A DNA stretch of 46,635 nucleotides from Chitinophagaceae bacterium UBA4407 (GTDB taxonomy: Bacteria > Bacteroidota > Bacteroidia > Chitinophagales > Chitinophagaceae), in assembly GCA_002390845.1 (NCBI GenBank), contig DGQT01000111.1, positions 1 to 46,635 on the forward strand, in the 5' to 3' direction. Under the pieces are notes generated by a model that saw only the letters and a list, made by a program, of their open reading frames with translations, did no database searches and was not told where the DNA came from. Below are positions 24,466 to 31,439 of this stretch, in pieces. Every line of letters begins with the position of its first letter. Position 1 is the first letter of the stretch. The position numbers and the translations under genes were made by a program.

Positions 24466-25062
24466 ATGTCATATAAAAAAACGGAACAGTACGACGAACA
24501 GGTAACAAATGCGCTTGCTGAAAGTTACAAAAACGCAATCGGTTTACTAGGTGAAGATACAGAACGCGAAGGTCTTTTAAAAACACCGGAGCGCATGGCA
24601 AAGGCCATGCAATATCTTACGCAGGGTTACCAAATGAACGCGGTGGATATTATTAATTCGGCCAAATTTCACGAGTCGGTAAGCGAAATGATCATCGTAA
24701 AAGACATAGAGATTTATAGTATGTGCGAGCATCACATGTTGCCATTTATTGGCAAGGCGCATATCGCTTACATACCCAACGGATGGATTACCGGCCTAAG
24801 CAAAATAGCCCGTGTGGTAGATGTTTATTCAAGGCGGTTGCAGGTACAGGAACGTCTTACTGTACAGATCATGGATGCCATACGCGAAGCCTTAAACCCA
24901 ATAGGCGTAGCCGTGGTAATTGAAGCAAAACATTTGTGCATGATGATGCGCGGTGTGCAAAAGCAAAACTCGGTAACCACCACATCGGCGTTTTACGGAG
25001 AGTTTGAAAAAGACACCACCCGCAGTGAATTCGTAAAACTTATTTCAGCCAATTTGAGTTAA
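24466..25062 (+). CDS. folE: GTP cyclohydrolase I
   Basis: Opens the purine ring of GTP to give 7,8-dihydroneopterin triphosphate and formate, the first step of folate and biopterin synthesis. The 198 residues carry the LLGEDTEREGLLKTPERMAKA N-terminal helix. The zinc site is Cys/His in IYSMCEHHMLPFIGKAHIAYIPNG and HLCMMMRGVQKQNSVTTTSAF. Length is normal for FolE IA. It is the last gene of the pterin cluster; repeat arm l follows at once. Confidence 0.96.
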   Translation: MSYKKTEQYDEQVTNALAESYKNAIGLLGEDTEREGLLKTPERMAKAMQYLTQGYQMNAVDIINSAKFHESVSEMIIVKDIEIYSMCEHHMLPFIGKAHIAYIPNGWITGLSKIARVVDVYSRRLQVQERLTVQIMDAIREALNPIGVAVVIEAKHLCMMMRGVQKQNSVTTTSAFYGEFEKDTTRSEFVKLISANLS

Positions 25063-25069
25063 TACAATT

Positions 25070-25128
25070 ATGAGCCCGGCTATGATATTTCATGGCAGCA
25101 TCGTTGCGTCGCACTCTTGTACAGCATA
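25070..25128 (+). repeat. Solo left arm l
   Basis: A clean left arm: outer ATGAGCCCGGC (25070-25080), CATGGCAGCATC, core GTTGCGTCGCACTCTTGTAC (25103-25122). No right arm until 27712. Confidence 0.85.
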
Positions 25129-25195
25129 TGTTTGAGGGGCTATGCCTCACAATAACAATCATTTTAGTAAGCATAAATTTTACATTTTAGGTTTG

Positions 25196-25229
25196 TTTGG
25201 ATTTATTCCATTCAAACCTTTTATTTTTG
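25196..25229 (+). promoter_or_regulatory. fabD promoter
   Basis: TTTG (25196-25199) and TATTTTTG (25222-25229) fit the Bacteroidota -33 and -7 elements with 22 bases between them. The ATG is 20 bases further on. Confidence 0.6.
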
Positions 25230-25249
25230 ACGTCACTTAAATTTCTATT

Positions 25250-26143
25250 ATGAGTAAACATGCTTTTATATTTCCGGGCCAGGGCGCACAGTTCAGCGGA
25301 ATGGGAAAAAATTTGTACGAAACAAACCCAGGCTGCAAAGAACTGTTTGAGCAGGCCAATGAAATTCTTGGCTTCCGCATCAGCGATATTATGTTCACTG
25401 GCACTGATGAAGAATTAAAACAAACCAATGTAACACAACCAGCTATATTTCTACATTCAGTTGCTGCTTATAAAACGATTGCAGATGCAAAGCCAGATAT
25501 GGTTGCAGGCCATTCGCTTGGTGAATTTTCTGCACTTGTTGCCAACAATACATTAAGCTTTGAAGATGCGTTAAAGCTCGTAAGCATCCGTGCAAAAGCG
25601 ATGCAGAAAGCATGTGAACTCAATCCTTCCACCATGGCGGCAGTGCTCGGTTTGCCCGATGAAAAAGTAGAAGAAATCTGTGCTGCGGTTCAGGCAGAAA
25701 CAGGAGAAATTGTGGTTGCTGCCAATTACAATTGCCCTGGGCAGTTGGTGATCAGCGGTTCAATAAAAGGTATTGAAATTGCCTGCGAAAGAATGAAAGC
25801 TGCCGGCGCAAAACGTGCATTGGTATTGCCTGTGGGCGGCGCATTTCATTCACCGTTGATGGCTCCTGCCAAAGAAGAACTTGCTGCAGCAATTGAAGCA
25901 ACTTTGTTCAGCACGGCTTCTTACCCGGTTTATCAAAATGTGGTAGCTAAAGCTGTTACTGATGGTGCAGCAATAAAGCAAAATCTAATCGACCAGTTAA
26001 CCGGTGCGGTGCGGTGGACACAATGTGTGCAGGCAATGGTTGCAGATGGCGCAACAGAGTTTACAGAATCCGGTCCTGGAAAAGTGTTGCAGGGTTTGGT
26101 TGCCAAGATTGAGAAGACGGCTGTTACGAATGGTGTGAGTTAA
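25250..26143 (+). CDS. fabD: Malonyl-CoA:ACP transacylase
   Basis: Loads malonyl units onto acyl carrier protein for fatty acid synthesis. The 297-residue protein has FIFPGQGAQFSGMG at its start, the nucleophile Ser in VAGHSLGEFSAL (about residue 86), an Arg in VSIRAKAMQKA, the catalytic His in GGAFHSPLM (about 201) and TESGPGKVLQGL. Length is normal. It stands alone, with its own promoter and a strong terminator, away from other fab genes. Confidence 0.96.
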   Translation: MSKHAFIFPGQGAQFSGMGKNLYETNPGCKELFEQANEILGFRISDIMFTGTDEELKQTNVTQPAIFLHSVAAYKTIADAKPDMVAGHSLGEFSALVANNTLSFEDALKLVSIRAKAMQKACELNPSTMAAVLGLPDEKVEEICAAVQAETGEIVVAANYNCPGQLVISGSIKGIEIACERMKAAGAKRALVLPVGGAFHSPLMAPAKEELAAAIEATLFSTASYPVYQNVVAKAVTDGAAIKQNLIDQLTGAVRWTQCVQAMVADGATEFTESGPGKVLQGLVAKIEKTAVTNGVS

Positions 26144-26166
26144 AGTATAAAATAATTATTCGCTGC

Positions 26167-26209
26167 AATAAAGAAAGCTGTTCTGTTGGGAGTAGCTTTC
26201 TTTATTTTT
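26167..26209. terminator. Bidirectional terminator between fabD and 26202 gene
   Basis: AATAAAGAAAGCT (26167-26179) and AGCTTTCTTTATT (26194-26206) form a perfect 13-bp stem with a 14-base loop and a T tract. The stop codon of the convergent gene lies inside the stem. Confidence 0.85.
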
Positions 26210-26837
26210 CAGGCATTTGTTCATCGAGTGCCTCTTCAATATGTTGCTCCTCTGCACTAACTAAAGGCAGGATTTCAGCAGCTTCCGCTGTAATTATAAA
26301 TTCGTTATTTGGAGAAAGGTTTTTGTAAAAATAATTGGTAAGGTTTCCGCAGAAAATTATTATAAGACAAGAAAAAAATAAATGAAGAAAGCTTTCAAGC
26401 CAATCATAGTTTGCGTTTGGGTCTATCGCAGTTAATGAATCAGTTCTGTGAGGAAATGAATTTGTAATAAATGAAAACAGGTGACTGGCAAAGCCCGGAA
26501 GGTAGGTTAGCAGGTGTTGTAATGCAAGAAATAAAATGAAAATCGAAAGCAGTTCTTTAGAATTGCTTATTACTTTTAAACCATCGCCGAATTTTGATTT
26601 TTCGCCAATCCAACCAGAAAGATCCTTTGATTTTATTATTGCAAAATATCCAATAGTTAAACTGCTTAATGCTGCAACTATATAAAATACTGTTGTTTCC
26701 CAGCCGTATTCCCCTGATGAATTTATTAAAGAAAAAACAGCCATATATACGTTGGTTAAAAGGTAGGCTGCACCATTGTAAATAAAAATAACTCCCAACA
26801 GAATTACAAGTAGCTGAATAATGGGATGATATTTCAT
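26202..26837 (-). CDS. Hypothetical membrane protein, about four helices
   Basis: A 211-residue protein I cannot assign to a family. Hydrophobic helices lie near residues 7-30 (IIQLLVILLGVIFIYNGAAYLL), 48-67 (TTVFYIVAALSSLTIGYFAI), 93-112 (ELLSIFILFLALQHLLTYL) and 147-165 (FLHLFFSCLIIIFCGNLTNYF). The last 35 residues are acidic (AAEILPLVSAEEQHIEEALDEQMPEK). The gene ends in the shared terminator with fabD. No regulatory signal is evident upstream. Confidence 0.65.
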   Translation of the reverse strand: MKYHPIIQLLVILLGVIFIYNGAAYLLTNVYMAVFSLINSSGEYGWETTVFYIVAALSSLTIGYFAIIKSKDLSGWIGEKSKFGDGLKVISNSKELLSIFILFLALQHLLTYLPGFASHLFSFITNSFPHRTDSLTAIDPNANYDWLESFLHLFFSCLIIIFCGNLTNYFYKNLSPNNEFIITAEAAEILPLVSAEEQHIEEALDEQMPEK

Positions 26838-26872
26838 AATTTTTTTTAAGTTTTGTTACCAATTTTGTAGAG

Positions 26873-26924
26873 GCTTGGCGATGTGGCAATATCCCTGATC
26901 CCCAGCCCGAATATCGCCAAACCC
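26873..26924. repeat. Inverted repeat between two hypothetical genes
   Basis: TTGGCGAT (26875-26882) and ATCGCCAA (26913-26920) are perfect complements with GG/CC continuing outside one mismatch. The word AGGCTTGGCGA recurs at about 38847. It is not an arm of the main repeat family. Purpose unknown. Confidence 0.45.
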
Positions 26925-26937
26925 CTTGGTGACAAGT

Positions 26938-27588
26938 TTAATTTCCAAGCATTTTTTTCTCCATTTCAAATACCTTGTTTGCTTCAAAGTAATAAGTTTT
27001 ACTTTCTCCTTCTTCTGTTTTAACAACCATTTTATCGCAAGAGTTTTTGCCTCCACTGCTTATGCTTTGGCTTTGCAAGGCAGCACCTATCATATTCAGA
27101 ATAAAATATTCTTCTTCAATTTGTGTGACGTGCCACCCTGTCTCACAAGTCTTGCCATCCCCACTTTTCGTAATTGAATTCAAAAGTCCAAATTCAATGT
27201 CGTGATATTTATTCCTATTTATAGTGTCTTCCTGAATTTTATATGTTTGTTGTAAATATTTGTGAGCAAATATACTTGTATAGTCAATACTTAACATTGC
27301 CTTTGTCAGCCTTATTACCTCAGTATAGTTCTTGTTTTTTATTTCAGCATAGACCTGTTTTTTTAAGTTATCATAGTTTGTATTTTTCTTACTAAACTGT
27401 TTACTTTCCAAAAAACTGTTCCTAAAATCAACATAGTCAATATCAGTATTGCCATTTTCCAATTGCTTTACATATTCCGAATACTTGTCGTTGAAATTTG
27501 GAATTTCAATTTTTGCGTCTTGCCCAAAAACAAATAGGGTTTGTGTGAGTAAAAAAATTATCAAGTATAAAAATCTATTTCTTGTCAT
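26938..27588 (-). CDS. DUF4919 family secreted protein
   Basis: Start set at ATG 27588 (MTRNRFLYLIIFLLTQTLFVFGQ), which gives a clear signal peptide; a longer frame to 27657 adds 23 improbable residues. The mature part reads IPNFNDKYSEYVKQLENGNTDIDYVDFRNSFLESKQF, then YTEVIRLTKAMLSIDYTSIFAHKYLQQTYKI and KYHDIEFGLLNSITKSGDGKTC, which I recall as DUF4919. It ends AALQSQSISSGGKNSCDKMVV...YYFEANKVFEMEKKM. Two conserved Cys (GKTCETGWHV and NSCDKM) could form a disulfide. Function unknown, 216 residues, probably periplasmic. Confidence 0.7.
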   Translation of the reverse strand: MTRNRFLYLIIFLLTQTLFVFGQDAKIEIPNFNDKYSEYVKQLENGNTDIDYVDFRNSFLESKQFSKKNTNYDNLKKQVYAEIKNKNYTEVIRLTKAMLSIDYTSIFAHKYLQQTYKIQEDTINRNKYHDIEFGLLNSITKSGDGKTCETGWHVTQIEEEYFILNMIGAALQSQSISSGGKNSCDKMVVKTEEGESKTYYFEANKVFEMEKKMLGN

Positions 27589-27707
27589 AGTTTGTTTGTT
27601 TACCAGATGGTTGTAAAACTTGCCACCAACAAAAGAATTTCTGATACGCTGATACAACTAACATTGACTGCTTCTGTCTACGCTTCGATAATAGATCATT
27701 TATAATC

Positions 27708-27766
27708 AGAACGCACAAATGTGCGACGCAACCAAAGCTCAACAGCATATCAACTGCCGGGTCAAT
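27708..27766 (-). repeat. Solo right arm m
   Basis: Core GCACAAATGTGCGACGCAAC (27713-27732), then CAAAGCTCAACAGCATATCAA and GCCGGGTCA (27756-27764). Confidence 0.8.
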
Positions 27767-27781
27767 AAAATGTATTGTGTA

Positions 27782-30733
27782 TTATTCCCTGCCACTCGCT
27801 TTTATATAACCGGCCAGCTCTTCATTAAATGAATTTGCATTTAATAAATCTTCCAGTGAAAGGTGCATCCTGTATTTCCAGTAATGCTGTGGATTGGCGG
27901 GTACATTGATCCGCTCTTTGTGGGGATCGTCTTTCCTGATCTTTGCATCGATGCCGAGAATATCCTGCAACTGGAAAATGCTCCACATTGCGGGTGAATA
28001 TAAATGCTGCACTACGATTGCTTTATTCACCCATGCATCGCAGAAATAAGGCTCCAGTCCCCATTGACCCAATTCATCGTGGTAGAAGCGGTTGGTGCGT
28101 TCGCGGTCTTCTTCCCACCAGCCACGTATCGTACTCATGTCGTGTGTGGAAGGTGTAACCACGCTCATATAAGGTGCATCGGCAGGGTGAAAGAATTCTT
28201 TGGTGGGGTCTTTGGGCATGCGCTGTATTTCGAGGCTGAGAATACCCAGCCTGCGCATTACATCGGGTACACATGCAGGCACCATGCCAAGGTCTTCCCC
28301 GCAAACGAGCATATTGGTTTCGCGTTTTAAAGCGGGTAATTTTTGAAGGGCTTCGTGCATCCAGAAATCGTCCTGCCTGCGGAAGAAATAATTCACATAC
28401 AACTCACGTAACTGATGCTGCGTGCCACCTTCAAGTGCTTTAAAAGATTCAGTTGTATCCATTGCAAACCTGAAATGGAACTGCTGCCCGTTTGAACCTT
28501 CAACCTCGAATAAGATTACGTTTGAGATAAGACTAAAGAGCTGCTTTTTCAGCCATCGGTTGTGCTCATTATCCTGCTGCCAGGTGAAATAATTTTCTAC
28601 TTTACGTTGTGTTGTATAATCCCGTTTTAATTGATAAGCGCCTGATTCATCCCTTTCAAGAAATGATTGCTTTACGTGGTTCCGCTGATCGCCAAACATG
28701 CTTTCGAGAATACTGTCGGTAATGTAAGGCCGGCAATATCGTTTATAATTGAACCAGATCCCTTTTTCACTGAACTCGTTTATATGCACGGGAATGGAAG
28801 GCTCGAAATGCCCCATGATGCCCTCAACCGAATGCAGGGGGATACCCCAGATCCGGAAGAAGCCGAGAATATGATCGATACGGAATGCATCGAAATAATA
28901 ACTCATTTGCTCAAAACGCAGCTTCCACCATGCAAAGCCATCTTCACGCATTTTTTGCCAGTTATAGATCGGGAAGCCCCAGTTTTGACCAGTTACGGCA
29001 AAGTCGTCAGGGGGTGCACCAGCCTGAACGTCCATGTGGTATAATTCAGGATGCTGCCATGCATCGGCACCAAAACGGTAAATGCCTATTGGAATATCGC
29101 CTTTCACAATTATGCCATTATCATGTGCATACTGTGTCGCTTCTTTTAGCTGCACATGTAAATGGTACTGTACAAAGAAGTGAATGGCTAAATCGTTGTA
29201 AGCTTTTGACGTAGGTTGAATGAGCGCTTCAATCTCCGCATCGTTATAAGTTTTGTGCGAGGACCAATGATTAAAATCCGCACTATTGAATTTATCTCTT
29301 AAGTAGCAGAATGCTGCGTAGGGGATAAGCCAGTGTTTATTTACTTCAAAATATTCTGTGTATTCTTTTAATGCAAATAAAGCTTCTTTCTGTAAAGGAT
29401 AAATCTGCCTTATGAATTTCCATTTTAACTGATTTACGGCTTCGTAATCTACCGCTTCAAGTTTATTTAAACGTTGAGCCTCTTCAGTAATCGCTTCGAG
29501 CAAATGTTTGTTGGCCACATCTGTAGCTTGTCCAAGATTCAGGAACATGGGGTGCAATGCAAACGCAGAAATAGCAGCATATGGGTAACTGTCTGTCCAT
29601 GTATGTGTGGCTGTTGTATCATTTACAGGGAGTATCTGTATCAGTTTCAGGCCAACTTTTTTTGACCAGTTTACAAATAATTTCAGATCTGTAAATTCAC
29701 CAACACCAAAACTGTTCTGCGATCTTAAGCTAAAAACGGGAATGGCTGTACCTGCACCTTTCCAGGCTGTAACGGGAATTAAGGCAAAGCCATCATTTAC
29801 AATTGTTTTTTTACTCTTTATAATCGCGTCGTATAAAACCCTGTTGCTGCCACTTTCATATTGCAAGATTTTTTCCGATTCTGTATCGTACACTGCATAT
29901 TTATAGGCGATTGGAAAATATGCTTTTGAGAGGTTAATTTTTGCTGAATAGAAATTTTCACCTAGCTTTCGGCTCATGATAATAGCATCAGATTCAACCC
30001 AACTTCCCAGTTCAGCGCAATTGCCCAACATACAAAGCGTTTGACCTGTTGCAAGTAAAGGTGCTTTTACTTTAAAAATATGCGTGAAAGATTTGGGTGT
30101 TGTAACTTTTACAGGCGCATCATTATTTTTAAGCAATACCTGATTAAAAGGTTCTGTAAAGAATGTATTTTCAATAAAACCCATATCATTCCAGGAATCT
30201 ATAATCAGTAATTCTTCTGATACAAATAAAGAAGCTGAGATTACTTTATCATTTCCACAATCGAAGTTTAAAGTACCATCTTCATTTTTTAAAATGTAAT
30301 TATAAACGATTCCTTCTGAAGGAACATCGGCTGAGTTAACAGTTAATGTAAGGGTCCAGAGTTCTTCGCTTAAATAATGCATTTGAATGGCTTTTGCAGG
30401 ATCACCGTTCCCAAAAATTGCATGATTACCCGTTAAAGACAGAGATTGCCCATACGTGGTATGGAACTTTAGCATAAAAACAATCTTTAATACCGTTTCT
30501 GTATGTTGCTTTTTTCCCGGACTCGTTTTTTTGTTTATCTCTTTTTTATTACTCGCTTTTCCCGGTTTTTTTGCAGCAGAAACCGCACTTTTTTTAATAA
30601 TATTCTGTTCAGTAAAAGTTTTTTCAACAGCTTTTTTCGCGGCAGTTTCTTTTGAGACACTCTGCTTGTCTACTGCTCCATTTAATTGCTGCACAGCCGC
30701 TTTCCCATTATTTTTTTCTGTAATCATGATCAT
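27782..30733 (-). CDS. malQ: 4-alpha-glucanotransferase, DPE2-type GH77 with tandem CBM20
   Basis: Transfers glucosyl or maltosyl units between alpha-1,4-glucans. From ATG 30733 the protein has 983 residues; a longer frame (30814) adds 27 hydrophobic residues that I doubt. After a Lys/Ala-rich, probably disordered segment (about 15-80) come two CBM20 starch-binding modules (about 82-180 and 215-320; GQSLSLTGN, GQTLCMLGNCAELGSW) and the GH77 domain (about 322-983). Nucleophile Asp620 (FRIDHILGFFRIWG), acid/base Glu813 (VCGEDLGMVP) and stabiliser Asp865 (STHDMSTIRGWW) are all present. The 190-residue gap between the first two, from a large insertion, and the twin CBM20 mark the plant DPE2-like class acting on maltose and branched polysaccharide. 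Confidence 0.93.
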   Translation of the reverse strand: MIMITEKNNGKAAVQQLNGAVDKQSVSKETAAKKAVEKTFTEQNIIKKSAVSAAKKPGKASNKKEINKKTSPGKKQHTETVLKIVFMLKFHTTYGQSLSLTGNHAIFGNGDPAKAIQMHYLSEELWTLTLTVNSADVPSEGIVYNYILKNEDGTLNFDCGNDKVISASLFVSEELLIIDSWNDMGFIENTFFTEPFNQVLLKNNDAPVKVTTPKSFTHIFKVKAPLLATGQTLCMLGNCAELGSWVESDAIIMSRKLGENFYSAKINLSKAYFPIAYKYAVYDTESEKILQYESGSNRVLYDAIIKSKKTIVNDGFALIPVTAWKGAGTAIPVFSLRSQNSFGVGEFTDLKLFVNWSKKVGLKLIQILPVNDTTATHTWTDSYPYAAISAFALHPMFLNLGQATDVANKHLLEAITEEAQRLNKLEAVDYEAVNQLKWKFIRQIYPLQKEALFALKEYTEYFEVNKHWLIPYAAFCYLRDKFNSADFNHWSSHKTYNDAEIEALIQPTSKAYNDLAIHFFVQYHLHVQLKEATQYAHDNGIIVKGDIPIGIYRFGADAWQHPELYHMDVQAGAPPDDFAVTGQNWGFPIYNWQKMREDGFAWWKLRFEQMSYYFDAFRIDHILGFFRIWGIPLHSVEGIMGHFEPSIPVHINEFSEKGIWFNYKRYCRPYITDSILESMFGDQRNHVKQSFLERDESGAYQLKRDYTTQRKVENYFTWQQDNEHNRWLKKQLFSLISNVILFEVEGSNGQQFHFRFAMDTTESFKALEGGTQHQLRELYVNYFFRRQDDFWMHEALQKLPALKRETNMLVCGEDLGMVPACVPDVMRRLGILSLEIQRMPKDPTKEFFHPADAPYMSVVTPSTHDMSTIRGWWEEDRERTNRFYHDELGQWGLEPYFCDAWVNKAIVVQHLYSPAMWSIFQLQDILGIDAKIRKDDPHKERINVPANPQHYWKYRMHLSLEDLLNANSFNEELAGYIKASGRE

Positions 30734-30918
30734 GTTTTCGGTTGCCAAATTCAAAAAAATAAGTTGCGAAAATAAACAACATACTTTGTTTAGAGGGTCA
30801 GGTTTTTTAACCAATTAATCACACCAAAAAAATGCACTGTCTTTTTTTAAGCACAAAAAAATTTCTCTACTTTTTTCCATCTTATGCATTGCGTACAAAT
30901 CAGGAAATCGCATTTTTG

Positions 30919-30968
30919 TCCCGGCAGCATAACCTACATCATCTTCGTTGCGTCGCACTCTTTTGCTC
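30919..30968 (+). repeat. Left arm n
   Basis: Outer CCCGGC (30920-30925), core GTTGCGTCGCACTCTTTTGC (30947-30966). The degenerate right arm at 31336 may be its partner, which would make a 460-bp element. Confidence 0.75.
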
Positions 30969-31335
30969 TATAACTTTTTGCAGCATTGTGCATACAACAT
31001 CCGGTCATCCGAACCTGCTTTTAAATCAACTGCTTTAAAATTTATTGATTGTTTGCATTCTTTATTAAACCGGTGTACTCTTAAAGAGCAACAGGTATCA
31101 GAAGAAAGTTTTGAAAATACCTTTCTTCATATGGCAATGATACAATCTGAAAGCAGCTAAAGAGCGACTAAAATAAGTAATGTGTAATTAATACACAAAT
31201 CTATTATTGTTAGATTATTTATTTTTTTTGCTTGCTAAAAAATGCGATGTATGAAACCTGGAAAAAAACACGTTTGTTACCTGAGCATTCTTTTAGAATT
31301 TGAACCTTTGATGCCATGGAAGAGGAACTGTGAAA
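30969..31335. other. Space between arms n and n', no gene seen
   Basis: About 370 bp of AT-rich sequence between the malQ start and the sucA end. The open frames crossing it are short and unlike proteins. If n and n' are one element, this is its interior. Confidence 0.4.
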
Positions 31336-31374
31336 CGAGCGTGGCAACAGAAGCTTCATAGATGTTAAGGCCTT
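31336..31374 (-). repeat. Degenerate right arm n'
   Basis: GAGCGTGGCAAC (31337-31348) AGAAGCTTCATAG (31349-31361) aligns with the right arm of element t, with two core bases lost and others changed. Confidence 0.5.
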
Positions 31375-31376
31375 TG

Positions 31377-31424
31377 GTGAAAAAAATCCCGGAAATTTAT
31401 ACTTCATGTAAAATTTCCGGGATT
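31377..31424 (-). terminator. Terminator after sucA
   Basis: AATCCCGGAAATTT (31385-31398) and AAATTTCCGGGATT (31411-31424) form a perfect 14-bp stem. On the minus strand it is followed by a run of T (A tract 31380-31386 on plus). It starts 16 bases after the sucA stop. Confidence 0.85.
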
Positions 31425-31439
31425 AAAATATGTACACAA

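Noticed and set aside
30832..31160. Short ORFs between malQ and sucA
   Set aside because: They cross repeat arm n and have no recognisable motif.
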